A stretch of 64,000 bases of DNA from Lutraria lutraria (lineage: Eukaryota; Mollusca; Bivalvia; Venerida; Mactridae), in the NCBI GenBank assembly GCA_964023205.1, contig OZ026839.1, positions 13,422,386 through 13,486,385 on the forward strand. Direction: 5' to 3'. Below the pieces are notes generated by a model. The model was not told where the DNA came from. It worked only from the letters and a program-made list of their open reading frames with translations, and ran no database searches. Both the position numbers and the translations under genes were made by a program. Below are positions 46,919 to 60,133 of the stretch, piece after piece; within the stretch, counting starts at the first letter, position 1; the number at the start of each line of letters is the position of its first letter.

Positions 46919-49900
46919 ACTAGCATTAGCCCACATGAACTCTTTAACAATAGATATGCCAGATCATTAGATTTAATATTGTTTCTTTAATAACATTAAT
47001 CATGCTCACCCCCAGTTTAACGTAAAGTCAAACATCTGTAAGTGTTATATCTACATTTTTTGTATTTTTCCGGTATATTATTTTTCATGATAACTTTTTT
47101 ACCTTTTTCACCTTTGCGTGATTCATATAATTAATAATGGTATTATATTTTGTTATATTTTTTATGATGCCCTCATGTACAAGTCTCATTGAAATAAATA
47201 TTCTGTTCTGTTCTGTTTATACATAGTACATCGACTCAAACATACATGGAACACGTGATAAAAAGGTGGGCAAATTTAAATACAAAAACATACGTATCTA
47301 TCTTCTGTAATAAGTGCATTTCTAATACATAAAGCTACTTGAACAAATTTGGGCAAGTTAATAATTTTATTTCTATTGCAAGAATTTAACAATTGGGTAT
47401 ATTTGTAAACTGATAAATGATTGTAGTTATAATTTTTGATATATTTTCTTCTTATAACTTCATAACATACTACATGTAGTATACATGTATTATTATTTCA
47501 CACCCCTCCCATTCTTTAATCTTTTGTTTTGTGGTTAAATAAAAAACATGGAAGAAGTTTTCTAGTATTGAACATTAATTACATTGTACAAAAAAGTTTT
47601 TTTATAAACTGACATTACACGACAATTTAATGTAAGAATTAATCTTGAATATACGGTACGACATGGTATTTATTTTCTCTAACTGCCGCGTATTCGGTAT
47701 ATAACCGATCAGCATTAAATCGTATGATAAAAAGGCAAATGTTTAATTCCTTTCATTTATTACGAAATTAATACCTAATGACTAGATAGGGTACAATATA
47801 AAGGTATGTAAAAATATCCTAGTCGTATATTATTCCTTTAGACAAAGTTTCAAGTTCCATGCTCAGAAAAATACTCTAAAAAATGAGCATATCGACTTTA
47901 TCGTATATGAATGATTATTTTCGTTTTATCTTTGATCTTAAAATTGTAGTTTAATAATAGGGGAGTCCTTATCTCACCATTTTTTCTTGATACTGTGTCA
48001 AATTTATTAAACTGACCGAGAAGATAACGTGTTAAATACGATTCTGTCCGTATGATATATGGTTCACAAAAGATTTGGCGAAATTTAAAACTTTAATTAT
48101 AAATTTTCGTTCAAAACAAATCGCTGCTTGAGTATTAGCTGTGAACTAGCGAACAGGTGTTTAACCATCATTTTACAAAGTGATGGCATGAATAATGATT
48201 TAGAAATCACGAATGAAACATATTTCTTCTGACCACGAACAACACACCCCTATACCATTTGTGTGATGAAAATGTATTGTATCCCGCACAAGAAAAGATC
48301 ATTTCATATCTTTGATCCTCTTTGACTCTAAAAGCCTGATTGGCTTATCATACTACATATATGTTGTTGTACACAGTTCCAGTTTGTCGACCAATTTAAT
48401 CTTCGATATGAATTAATTCAATGCCATTTTGAATAAGATATTGTCAACTTGATGTGAAGTGAGTCTGAATTTCAATTTTGATAACATTATCTGTAGGCCA
48501 CGGTACTCCCGCTATATTCGGTTCTACACAGGGAACTTAGCGATGCGTTTAGTGTCTATTTGTCTGAGTGTGATTGTTATTTTCAGAGTTTGTTCAAATC
48601 AATATTGCTTAATTTATGTTTGTTTTTAGTTCGTACCACACCCCTCTCTCTCGATGCCCTGAGTGGGAATGAGTTCTGGCAATAATGCGCCAGTAACCAA
48701 ACAAATAACACACATTGTTTCTCTAATTCGATGACGCATTGTGACACATAACTGTACTCTACAATTTCTTATAATTGTCTGGTATCTTACGCAATTTTTC
48801 GTATGATTAAACAAAATTTTAAAGATTTCACACGGGTATAGCCTAAAACGCTAACTATCCGCCCTCTCGACATTTGAAATACTCAGAACGTATCCATCAC
48901 AATTAATCATCTGAAATAGCGAACATGTGTTTTGTCTAAGATTACCACTTCTATTTCGGATATAGTTTATAATTTCACTGTGCGAACGATTCTAATTGCA
49001 AGTTTAACTTCAAATTTGAAACAAGATTGTACGGTTTTCAAATCGTCACCGTATCGCATTCGTTGATAATTATACCCTACCGAGGTTTGGTATAAAAGAC
49101 AGAGACACGTTTCAGGCATGAAACATATTGTGTGAAAATAACGCTTTTACACGTCAGGAAACTCCTATTGTCGCTGACACGTAAAATAATTATTTTTTAC
49201 GGTAAATTTTGTCTTAAGACGTGGATTTTGAAAGTAAAACATCGACACGATAACAGAGATTTAAAAGAGTCAAGAATTTTAAATGTCTGGTATTAATGTC
49301 CCCATGTGCTATAATTGCAACAAATCGATTAACTGTTATTTTTACAATAAAAAAACGACAATAAATACATTTTCTATAATATCTTAAGAAATTGAACTTT
49401 AATTGAAACGTTGTCGAGTTTTAGTCGCTAAGTAATGGTGTGTCAACTTGATGCGATATTACCGTGAACAATTGCACTTCACAAAATGTTACAATTGAGA
49501 CCAAACTTGAATGATCTGATATTTTAAGTTAACCAAGAAAGGTGAATACTGAATACTGGGGTTATTTCAATAGTAAAACATATTCTGGTGTACATACACT
49601 AAACATTAATAATGATTTTGACCAATCAAAGAGAATTAAAGATTTTTCTATTTTTTTTATCTTTATGCACCTGTAATCTTCAGCAGTAATGAGTTCTTTT
49701 TCTTAATTTTTACAATTTATTAAAAATTGAATTGATGAAAAGTCGCTTGATCTCTTGTCCGTCCAAATAATTTTATGTTTGATTTTCGTCCCGAAATCCA
49801 GATGAATTGTACAACGATGTATTAATAAAGTTAAAACTCGAAATATTAAAATCATGTGATCAGAAATTGAAAAAAAATTGTGTTCTATGCAAAGAGCAAC

Positions 49901-51049
49901 TTTGTGAAAACAACTTCTCTCATTAATCCGTGTTTTAATTGACGACATACTAGTTAATCAAAATTAATGTGTTTGATTTTCGTCTAGAATTTCAATGAAC
50001 ATTTCTTTACATGAGTCGAAACTTCTTATAAATGTATCTAAAAAGGAGAACTAAATATCCCATTCATGATTACGCCCGATTAATTTCACACCTATTCGAT
50101 TAAGTTTTTGAACTAAAGTCATTTCTGAACATGGCGCCAGTTGCATGCCGGGTACAAATCAAGCATACCAAACGCCATTTTGGATACATCCACATTGAAC
50201 AAAATGCATACATATCTTTATGATCGTTTTCAAAGAGGTATTAGCGGAGTTCAAGATTCGATGAGTATATCAATCAATTTGTAAGCTTGTATTTGATGAG
50301 TTTAATGTCGTCTCTATTCACACCAACAAAATATGACTGAAAAAAGAATGAAAACATTGTTGGTTTTGATGGAGAATGACATTAGGTTGTATGTAAAATA
50401 TCAATTGAATGATGTTTATTTTCGCAAACCAGTCAAAGGAAGATGATGTTCAAGATGGAAGGCTTAAGTGTATTGTTAGTAGTGATATGATTAACGGCAA
50501 AACACAGCTTGAAATTCAAATTTAACTGAATAACCGAGACCAAGAACTGAAGATTTCTCGATGAGCTTTCTCCATCATTTGCTTGTAGGCGTTTCTCTTC
50601 TTTGCCTAGTAATAAAACAGCATCACTTTATTCTAAATACTTTAATATGATTATACAAGTCATTGCTTCGTAATTTTGTAAATGAAGATTGTGGATTTAG
50701 AGAAATGCGGTGTGCTTATTTCGATTATTTTGCTCGAGTGAGTCCATAAATTCCGTCCCCGTGATAACTCCCAACACTTGCAGCGTACTAATCAAAACAT
50801 CGCAGCAGATTTATGCTGAACTGACAAAGTTTCTCAAAACATCGATTTAGATCGGAAACAGAATACTGCTATCTCCTTCTAGTTGGGTTTCTTCCTTCTT
50901 CTGGCATTTCCAGTTTACGGACATTAAGGTGAGAGCATTGGCCGGCCAGATATCATCTGTTTGTTTCAGAGGGTCGTCATTTTCAACGATATTTTCCGTT
51001 ACATAGGAAGGATGGATCATCTAATCAGTTTTACTGGATTGTAGACTTA
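46919..51049. other. gene-free stretch
   Basis: A+T-rich DNA. Near 47,190-47,218 is another AATAAATATTCTGTTCTGTT tail. A pair of mirror-like words, CATGGCGCCAG at 50,129 and CGCCATTTTGG at 50,182, lie close together without a gene I can support. No exon recognised. Confidence 0.4.
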
Positions 51050-51190
51050 CCCTTCCACCAGGAGCTGGTAACTGCTTCACATATGAAGGAAAATCAACAT
51101 TTTGGCATGACCTGCCGCGACCGGGTATCAAATCCGGATCGCTGAGATACAAATCCAGTGCACTAACCACTGGACCACGGTCGCGGAGGC
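51050..51190 (-). repeat. tRNA-derived SINE, head at the high-coordinate end
   Basis: On the minus strand the head reads GGTCCAGTGGTTAGTGCACTGG (A box) and, at tRNA spacing, GGATTTGATACCC (degenerate B box), flanked by CCGCGACCG and CGGTCGCGG, which pair with each other. A body of about 90 bp follows to about 51,050. The minus frame 51,021-51,272 is a reading of this repeat. Confidence 0.65.
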
Positions 51191-51560
51191 CAAATAGAAA
51201 GCTTGGGTGTATATGTATTTGGTATTCCACATACTTTTTTTGGTCTGAGCTCAAAGCAATGCAATTTTGCACATCATTGTAATACGATATACAAAGAAAT
51301 AATAAGTCAAACCAGTTTATTGTGACCTGTAGAAAGATACCCTCTGTGACGTAACGGTCAATCTGTGACGTAACGGTACTGGTACAATAAATAAAAAAAA
51401 CTCTGAAAAAAGGATTTATTTCTCCTTTTCCGTCTATGGTCTTTACTTACAGATATGGCTGTTACCAAATTTGGTATTGTTTAAAATGTCAGTTTACATA
51501 CCCCTTAAAGTTTTTCATCCGTGAAAGCCATTTTCAAATGGCTATACAGTCAAATGGCTA

Positions 51561-51736
51561 TACAGTACAACCTCTCCAGAGCGGCCCTCTCTAGAGCAAC
51601 AACCTCTTTGCAACAACAGACAGATTTTTCTCACTGCAATATTTAACTATAAATGTAACCTCTCTAGAGCAACGACCTCTCAACAACATAATTTTGCCAC
51701 TGCCAAAGGGTGTTGCTTTGGGGAGGTTGCACTGTA
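51561..51736. mobile_element. M1 MITE, copy 2
   Basis: 176 bp bounded by TACAGTACAACCTCTCCA on the left and GGGGAGGTTGCACTGTA on the right. Internal order matches 33,604-33,782 and 55,687-55,865 (GAGCAACAACCTCT, TTTTTCTCACTGCA, TAGAGCAACGACCTCTCAAC). A short duplicated CTATACAGT-CAAATGG just to the left shows local slippage beside the insertion. Confidence 0.9.
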
Positions 51737-52722
51737 TTGCGCAAATCTAGATGCTAACTAAACACTCTGAAATATAAGCAACTATGAGACTGCATTTTCA
51801 ATCGGTACAACAAATAAATGCACCATATTGCTTAAGAGGCGTTAAGCCGCAAATCCGCTGTTTTCCAAATATACCACATGCCTTAAAACGGCTTGCAAGA
51901 TCAGCATTTCAAAGCAAAAGCGATTTTTACTGCTTGCTGTGCGCTGTGGATGTCGGACAATCAATCAACTTAGTCGGCGTTGATCATGAAAACTGCTTAT
52001 CCGTGCCAATAACAATTTAACATAATGACAAGTCTTCCATACAATAAGAAGATGGTAATAAATCATATGTACACTCGATTAACTTGTAGGTTATTTATGC
52101 AAACTGCTTAAAATTGTAAAAATGAGTTGATCACATCAGGATTTTGACGAGTTTTGTTCGACTGGCGGGTACCACTTTTTTCTTTAATTGCACTCGATTG
52201 AAATAAATCTCTGCACCATAATATCTATGGGTGGTCAACAGATTTCTGTTGAAAACATGGACAGTTAAGTCAATACAGTGATGAATGTGTGGAACATTTG
52301 CATAATTTAATTAAAAATTTCAAATTTCATATTAATACTGACTCTGCTAACCAGTGAATTTCATTCAACCTTACATATGTTAACTGACGGCTGTTTGTTC
52401 GGATCTAATGATTATTTTCGTATTAACGCTTCTTCCTTTGTAGAACAGAACGTATTAATAATATGAGAACATTAAGAAGTCCCGTACTGACATCGCGATG
52501 TCAATGATCGAACATTAATCATTTTACCGATGTTTGGAGTCAAACCCAGACTAATTTTACTAGAAGAGAACGGGAATAGGATTATGATATTTATTCACAG
52601 ACGTATTTACCTCTTGTCATATCATCGTTTCGTTCTGTACCAATCGCAAACATCGTTAATTACTTTAAGCAACATGTCAACGTACATTTCACATAACGAG
52701 CTTTATTCGTCGAGTAGTAGCA

Positions 52723-52894
52723 TACAGTCTTGATAACCTGTGAACAAATGCCATCCCTGGTAAAGGTGTAGTGTGGCCTTTATTTACAGGTGACCTTTAT
52801 TCGGAGTTCATTTTGTTCTTAATAATCAATGGCAGTTTTTAAATTTACAGGATGGCTTTTATTCGGAGGTGAACGCTAACACAGGTTTCACTGA
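52723..52894 (+). mobile_element. M2 MITE, copy 3
   Basis: 172 bp beginning TACAGTCTTGATAACCTGTG and ending ACACAGGTTTCACTGA. Interior words (GGCCTTTATTTACAGGTGAC, TTCATTTTGTTCTTAATAAT, TTTTATTCGGAGGTG) match the intronic copy at 25,994-26,177. The ends are mutated, so it is older than the copy at 28,075. Confidence 0.8.
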
Positions 52895-53343
52895 ACTCAT
52901 TAATCACATCTGCCATGACGTACTGAAAAACTTGACTGTTCAAGTAATACAATTATTTAAACGAAATAATCTTCGTGTTTTAAAACCGATTATCAACCAC
53001 AACTTCGTCAGTATATTTTAGATCCGGGCGCCTTTAGTACATAAGCTACTAGTGAAAATTAAGCGTGATCAATTTGATCAAGTAGAAAATACATCCGAGT
53101 CCATGTCATGTGAATGTTCGAATGCTTATCTATCTCGTTAGTTTTAAACACTTTAGTATCCAATAAAGTTGAACATTTAAATATCATTTTGTTGATATTG
53201 TTGTACCCTAAACACCAAAAAGTCGCCGATGATGTTTGTTGAATATAAATGAATAAAACGTTTCTGTTTCATGTAAAATTTTGAGACAAACACATCATTA
53301 ATATCAATGATATGAATGCGGTACAGTTAAACCTGTAAACAAA

Positions 53344-53412
53344 GGTCCCGAGGGAGATTTGAACTCACGGCAAATAGGGGCTGGTGATAACTAGTCAGAA
53401 GCCATGGAGACC
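53344..53412 (-). repeat. tRNA-like pseudogene or SINE head next to a 13-C run
   Basis: The minus strand reads GGTCTCCATGGCTTCTGACT at the start and GAGTTCAAATCTC as B box, closing with a 3' acceptor-like CGGGACC that pairs with the start at six of seven positions (one G-T). The anticodon arm is not sound, so it is not called a tRNA. A pure run of 13 C (53,411-53,423) abuts it, and an M2-like end (CAGTTAAACCTGTAAACAAAGG) lies at 53,323-53,345, suggesting nested insertions. Confidence 0.5.
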
Positions 53413-54382
53413 CCCCCCCCCCCTTGGTAAAAAAGAACCCTGACAGGAAAATTCAAGTTGTTCAGGGTCAGTTACTGTTCTTGTTTGCCATCTTGTCAGT
53501 GTCCAATTACATAGGATTTTTATCTTTGCTTCCTGGCACATACTATGATACTTCGTCGTATTTTAATTTCAATTTCTTTACAAAAATGATACAATTTTAA
53601 TCAGTATGTTGACAACGACGGGTTGGTACTTTTTATTATTAAATTTAGACCAGGCCCTGAAAATTATCATCTATTTGAATTGAGTAAAATTATAGAGCAA
53701 AACAATCGAGTAATGTTGACAATGACATGGTGTCATGTTTTTTTCTGTCGCTTCCAGATTCGTAATTTACTGTTGTCACCATTACAGGCAGTACCTCTCC
53801 TTTACTGTCAAACCTTTTATACGTCACGTTAACAATTTTTAAAACGTTTTTGTGTCGTGTTAATCATTCAAGAAATAGATATTTACCTTCGCTACCTCCC
53901 AGCATATGGATTGGATCAGTTTTCAAATAATATTAAACATCAGCACTTTGAAACCATAATTCGAATCTGCGGCCGGGTAGCATAATTATAGCTTTACGTA
54001 GCGTGTAAAGCCACCAACACCTCTACCACCGTGATTTTATTGGATTTTACTTGTCGAATTTGAGATAAAATTTGGCGGATTTTGTAGAAATGGTGTCGGC
54101 TACCATATGATTATGTCTAATTGCGAAAAGAATAAGCCTGGGGAAATAAGAGAGGGAGAGAAAGAAACATGTTTGAAGCTATTCAAACAACGAATTTTGA
54201 CCTAAAACGGATGTCTGATCGATCATTGACGTTCTAAAGAGTACGGTGTGAGGGAAAGGTATCTGTTATCATTAAAACACCACTTGACTTGAAATTATAT
54301 TGATATCAACAAGAATGTAACAGAAAAGAAAGTGCTCGACAGATCAGAACAGAACTGAACAGAATTGAAACGAATTACCTGT

Positions 54383-54491
54383 TAGCGGCCAACTCCGAAA
54401 AATGACACCCTGTGAATAAAGGCCATTCTGTTCAAAACCGTCATTGATTATTTAGACAAAACTATCTCCTAATAAATGCCACCTGTCTATG
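54383..54491 (-). mobile_element. M2 MITE, internal fragment in reverse orientation
   Basis: The reverse complement contains GACGGTTTTGAACAGAATGG, CCTTTATTCACAGGGTGTCA and GAGTTGGCCGCTAAC in the same order as the M2 interior and right end. The outermost CAGTCAAACC is missing, so the copy is truncated. Confidence 0.6.
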
Positions 54492-55238
54492 AAGTCCACG
54501 TGACAAGCACTACAAACAGTATGGTAATCCTTACCATCTCCCGTCTACATGTGCACCTACTGTTACATCATTCTTGAATTCTAACATTTATCTATCTAAT
54601 CAAGACTGTTACTAGTATTTCATTATTTCCAAATTCTTTTTAAAAATAATTAAGACAAATATTTCAATTTTATTCCCTAACCTTATGTATATCCTCAACC
54701 AATTCATTGCTTACTTTAAACTAGTACAGGTAAAATGTAGCATGTTTATTCAAGAAAACTACGAGCCGGCTGTCCAAGCACTTCTTGGTCTTAGAAGTGG
54801 AGGGAGGAGGAATTCAATGCTACCTTCATCACCTCCCGTCTACACCCACTGTTACATTGTCCCTGGGTTCCGACAGATAATAAATAACACGTAATTCCCT
54901 GTTTCTTCTTGAAGATAAAATAAACATACATGTATCATGATCAGGGATGGTAACCCATTGGAAGGAGTCTGCATGCTGTTAATTTCCAAAATCACACAAT
55001 TTTATACATAATTATATGTGTTCATGGTAAATATAAAAATATTTAATGTAAACTCACATGAAAAGATAAAAAAAATACCTAATCGCTCTTCTAGAATGTA
55101 AAAAAATAATACGTTTCTGACGTCATCGCGAGTAAATTATTTTGTATTTACATGTATAATGTTTCAGTAAACATCAATAAGCAAGCACCTCAAATATCCG
55201 GATCACTGTATTATAATGACCGTCAATTTTCGGAAACG

Positions 55239-55577
55239 TTAAAGGCCCATCAGCTTTTTGAATTTAGTAATTCTGAACACTAGGTAAAATGATAGTAAAA
55301 TGTAAGAAATGTATATTATTTGCTCTAAAACAATAATTAAATAATGCCTTTCCTTAGCCACATCTCTTTAAAATGTTGTCAAATGCTTTTTCTTATTTTT
55401 TTGCAATATCATTGCAATTAATACTGTGCTATATATTTCTATCTGTACTCCGTGATTAAAAATAAATTTTGGAATGCTTTTATTGAAAATAAAAGTCATT
55501 TTCACTGATAAGACTTCTTTCTGGATAAAATAAGACCTACTTTAATTTTAACATCCAACAATTTAATGGGGCTTTAA
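55239..55577. mobile_element. M3 MITE, copy 2 (TTAA ends)
   Basis: 339 bp from TTAAAGGCCCATCAGC to TTTAATGGGGCTTTAA. Collinear with 46,580-46,918 and equal in length, with scattered substitutions. Finding two copies with the same ends defines the element boundaries independently of any database. Confidence 0.85.
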
Positions 55578-55686
55578 GCTAAAGTAGAAGTAGTCATGTT
55601 GTCAGTTACTTGAGCATAAACTAGGGGAGGTAAGTCGGAAAACGTTTTTCATTATTTTTTCAAGATATATCTGAGTGCTTTGAATG

Positions 55687-55865
55687 TACAGTACAACCTC
55701 TCCAGAGCGGACCTCTCTTGAGAAACAACCTCTCTTCAACAACAACTTTTTTTCCACTGCACGATTTTAGTATTAATTCAACCTCTCTAGAGCAACAACC
55801 TCTCAATAACAACATAGTAATTTTGCTACTCCCAAAGGGTGTTGCTTTGGAGAGGTTGCACTGTA
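55687..55865. mobile_element. M1 MITE, copy 3
   Basis: 179 bp from TACAGTACAACCTCTCCA to GGAGAGGTTGCACTGTA; collinear with the other two M1 copies. The overlapping open frames on both strands (55,718-55,915 and 55,660-55,872) are readings of the element and not genes. Confidence 0.9.
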
Positions 55866-56469
55866 CAATCAAATTCGAATATTTTCATACCTTAGATTTT
55901 GCTGTGAGAAAATAAGGGGTTGGCACCCGATAAAAGGGGTTGGTAACCTGAAACGCAATCATTTTTCACCATGTCTTATTTATACATGCATATACAATCC
56001 ATATTTCCCCATCGTTATAAGACAACCTCGGCGTAAAGACCAGGTTTGTTGGTCCCTAAAATGGTCAGAATGTCAAGGTCCTATAGCATTCGGATTTGAT
56101 TCTTTTTATCAACAAAGTAACGTTCAAAATTACCAAATATGTATATATATATCGGAAGCAAGGGAAACAACCCATATTGGAAGCTTTTTTATTATAACCG
56201 AGGTTACCTCCCTTAGTCTGAAATTTTTTGAAGATCTCATCTTGTTCCAAAATATCAGAGTCTTGTGAACTGTCTTGTAAAACTTTACGTCAGGACATAA
56301 AAGCGGGCAAAAACAATTCTTAAAATGTGCCAGTTTTTTAAGTCCACCAAAATTTATTTGTTATTTTTACTGGTCATCTATAAAACTAGTTATATCATTG
56401 TACTGAATGAAGTGATGTCATCGGTCAATTTTTTAAGACTGCGACCGGAATCAAACAATCACTGTGCCC

Positions 56470-56627
56470 CATTTTAATAATGGACTCCGAATATGAATTT
56501 GAAAACCCAGGTGTACTTCCAGATTTTAGCCTGTAACATTCGTTCCCGGTTTGTTTCGAACTCATAGTGGTGAGTGGCTAATGATTACTTGTTATAGACC
56601 ATTACCACTCGACTACGGAGGGTCCAA
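56470..56627 (-). repeat. tRNA-derived SINE-like sequence
   Basis: The minus-strand head has GTAGTCGAGTGGTAATGG (A-box-like) and GAGTTCGAAACA (B-box-like) at tRNA spacing. A short body extends to about 56,470. No clean cloverleaf or A-rich tail. Slightly upstream (56,023-56,080) is a separate fragment, ACAACCTCGGCGTAAAGACC, resembling a further MITE end. Confidence 0.5.
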
Positions 56628-57544
56628 TAATCAAGCCTTGAACTTATTAACAAATTGACGGTATGGCACCGCGCAATTTTTATCCTCTTAATAATTATAA
56701 GACGATACCAAACTTTAAAGCACTTCAAGGTTGATAAGCGCACTAGCCAAAGCCACATCTTATTGTCTAAACAGTACCGGTAAATATCATTAGTACTCAT
56801 TATCTTCATGAATTAGACGTCTCCGAAGTACCCATGTCCATTATAGTATACTATGTATTGTAAACAATGTATTACCTTGTACAAGCAAACTAAAGGTGCA
56901 TTAATTAAAGGTATTTGCTCTAATCGTAGTCATTGTATACTTCGCTGCCAAAGCATGTAGTTGTGTGATGATCTTCGATTTATTATGGGTACCAAGGAGG
57001 GGTGTTTTTAAAACTGTATCAATTAAAAAATGTTGTACCAGACGAAAACAATAACAATGAATCAATTACATAATTATTATATCTGGGAGTTTTCATATGA
57101 AATATCGGTAATCTTCGGCAAAGTCCGTAAACGATTCTTCGTACCGTGGACTTTGAAACGCTATTAATTCAATGACAGAAATTGTCAATCAAAAAGTTGA
57201 TAAGAGACGAAATTTGTTTTGCAAATAAAAGAACATCGGTTATTTATTTGAATTAATATATTTACATGATTGTGCTTCGTTAAACTTCACCAAATTTCGA
57301 TATTTTCCGGTTATCTTCGTAGATCTGGGACATGCGTATATACCTTTAGCATTTGGATTAGGCCTACAGCAAGTTAGAAGGGTACCTTTTACTGATCTAT
57401 GTGTCATTACATTAGCACAGGAATGTGTCTATTACATACACATGACAATCATATGTATAGTTTTGAACCTGTATGTAATTACAGGAGAAGTTCTTCGTCC
57501 AAAACAAGTGAATATAACAGGTTCACCATCTACCTGCTGGCCGG

Positions 57545-57712
57545 GTACCAATACACTGTCAAACACAAAAACTGAACACAAAAATTGAACATCAGTCTGT
57601 CTTTTCTAACAAATCAGGTACCATTTATTTTGTGTGTTCTACGTGTTTTTTTGCATACGAGCGCAACGAAATCATGTTTTAGATGTCGTTTTTGTGTGCT
57701 TGTATTGGTCCT
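57545..57712. mobile_element. foldback/MITE-like element, GTACCAATACA ends
   Basis: The left end GTACCAATACACTGTCAAAC continuing ACAAAAAC is matched by the reverse complement of the right end (GGACCAATACAAGCACACAA continuing AAAC). The roughly 170-bp interior includes TTTGTGTGTTCTACGTG. No coding capacity. Only one copy is present, and I could not identify a target-site duplication. Confidence 0.5.
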
Positions 57713-57837
57713 GACATTTGAGTGATATTGTTCTAACATAAGACAAAGTATATCATCGACGTTCTTCTTTAAGGTCTTTTATTTACAACATAATAATAAT
57801 ACATGTAATTATATATTGATGAATGAGTTTATGATAT

Positions 57838-57897
57838 TGTGCCGTATTGGTTCCAATTATGTTTATGCCAAATAAACTTTGAAACTTGAAACTTTAA
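57838..57897 (+). repeat. retroposon-like 3' end (AATAAACTTTGAAACTTGAAAC)
   Basis: ATGCCAAATAAACTTTGAAAC followed by a tandem TTGAAACTT unit is typical of non-LTR retrotransposon 3' tails, and an A+T-rich transcript-like body lies upstream. No reverse-transcriptase frame is present. Short and single-copy here, so the call is tentative. Confidence 0.4.
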
Positions 57898-60133
57898 GGT
57901 CGTATCTCAATTTGAATTTTATAAATGTTGTGGGGTTTGGGAATATAATGTTGTAAACTTTGTAATCAAGATGACGTTGAAGACGTATACCATTTTTATG
58001 AGAAACCATGTTCTAAGTATTCTGAAGTCTTAGTTCTAGACACATATTTTCGTCTGGTATCAAGCTTGCATTATATATGTAATATATATAAAATGTTAAA
58101 AAGATATCCGAGTCAAGTAAAAATTAATAATGAAAAATAATCAACATTTCATAGGTATAATATATATGTCATCTAGGTGAAGTTATCCATGGTCTGACAA
58201 AAGTCAGGTATTGGTTACTTATTCACATTATTTTGTATTTTAAAGCATTTGTTATATCAATAGTCCGAGTCAGTTTGCGTTTGTTAATGACCAATAGCAA
58301 TTAACATTGAGTACAATGTACTAGATCCCAGAAAAGATCGACTTTGAAATCTAACATTACCAGAAAGGACAGTCCAGTTGTGTTTTAGCGGCGCCGCTAT
58401 AAAATTGGTAGACATGATTTGTCAAACAATTCTTCTTACGGATGGGTGCCTGTTAGGTGCGATTTTGTTTTGTTTATTACGGTGACCCAGTACGTTTGTT
58501 TTGCTAAGTGCTTCGATACTGGTGGTTCAAAAGCTACTTATATCTATTTGAACTTTATTCTATTCTCAATGGTCATTAAATCACCTTCCGCTTATAAACA
58601 CTACGTATAATCCGAAAGTCAAAGACTACTTTGTTAGTATTTATATTTATTGTGATGTATTTGTGTGTTGTCAAAGGGAAAAAAAGGTTCGCCATTCTTT
58701 TTTATACAATATATATCACCACTTGAGCAACACGTGTCGTGTAAACCAAGGGATTCTCTTTACACTCACATTATACAAAAAATATAAAATCGAGTGGTTT
58801 GACTTTGTTGTTTAGTCATATTTACGTCAATAAAAATCAAACGTATCCGGTAATATTTACAGTAAAGGTTTGATTACATTATAAAACTGGTTCAAAAAGA
58901 GAAAGGTGCGTTTCGGCTTTTATTTTGGCGATCAAAAACGCCTGAGAAAGGGAATAAATTCGAGTGGATAATGAACCGTTCCCTTCTTACAAACTGGTCA
59001 CAAACTGTAAATCAAACGCATCCTTCGCCTTCGTTAGAATATATTCTACGAATAAAACACCAGTAAAGTCAGTATTTTATTTCCATTCCGTCTACGTATG
59101 AAAGGGGACGCTTTAATGTTGCTTCTGATGCATAACCGAACTTAGACATTTTTGTATCCCTACGCCATTCACAAAAGAAAGGAAATAGACAAGAAAAATA
59201 GGCCTAAGTGTATTTTAGCTTGATCGTTTCGGCTTCTGATTATTATATTTAGAAATGAAAAGAGTTCATAACATGTGTAAAGAAACGCTAAACAGTTGTT
59301 CCTTCCATGCTCAATAGCCAACGAGATTTTCCGGAACAGTTGTGCCCCATGTGTAAAATTCTCAAACTTTTGATGAATGAAAGAAAACCGGCGAAATAAT
59401 GTAAACATATCTTTTTCTAGTCAAGTAATATTTTTTGCCGAAAGAAATGCCAGGAAAGTGAAACAATATAATTTGTCGGCTGCTGCAACGCGCACGACGT
59501 ATTGCGCATGCGTACATCTCATCTCGGGTTACATCTTTTTTACGAACTCCGAGATAAGTTAATTAACTCGTAAGTTTTTACAATAAAACTATTTCAACCA
59601 TGTAACACAATACGAGTATGATCTTTGAGTTGAGTGACTTAATTTATTCATAAGTGTGGAATGACTAAATTAAAACGTAAAATACTGCCACATTCTAGAT
59701 TCGTTAGATGCAGTAATGTTTGAAAGGTTTCAATGCAAACATGTATTTTGAAGTGAATTTTACAAAAGTATATGTGTGAGATGTATGAAGAATTATTCCA
59801 ATTCAGTTGTTAACACAGTCAGAGGCAGGATGGACAAACATTAATTTTCAGTTATATCTTTGTTTTGCTATCTTTTGTACAATAAAAAAATGTAATCACC
59901 TTATGACAACTCTAGTGAAACCGTCGTGGGCCTATATCTTATATAGTATTGAATCTACTGAACGAAAGGTCGTGGATTAGTGCAGCCTTCCGATATTGAT
60001 TGTCCTCATCCCAGCTGCCGAGCCAAATACAGTACTGAGTTTAGAAAGTCACAGAAAACGGGGTATGCGTATATCAGTTCTTTAAATCGCGGTACTATAA
60101 AGAATTATTCGACTGAATAAGAGTAGGAATATG
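57898..60133. other. gene-free stretch with two CpG-bearing patches
   Basis: No exon recognised. GCGGCGCCGCTATAAAA at 58,388-58,404 joins a G+C palindrome to a TATA box, and 59,478-59,520 is CpG-dense with the NRF1-like TGCGCATGCGTA. Either could be a promoter, but the frames downstream (58,419-58,610; 59,377-59,562) show no recognisable protein. Confidence 0.35.

Noticed and set aside
50130..50222. 30-codon frame starting MAPVACRV after a CATGGCGCC motif
   Set aside because: Too short, no poly(A) signal nearby and no family resemblance; weaker than the 35,731 frame.
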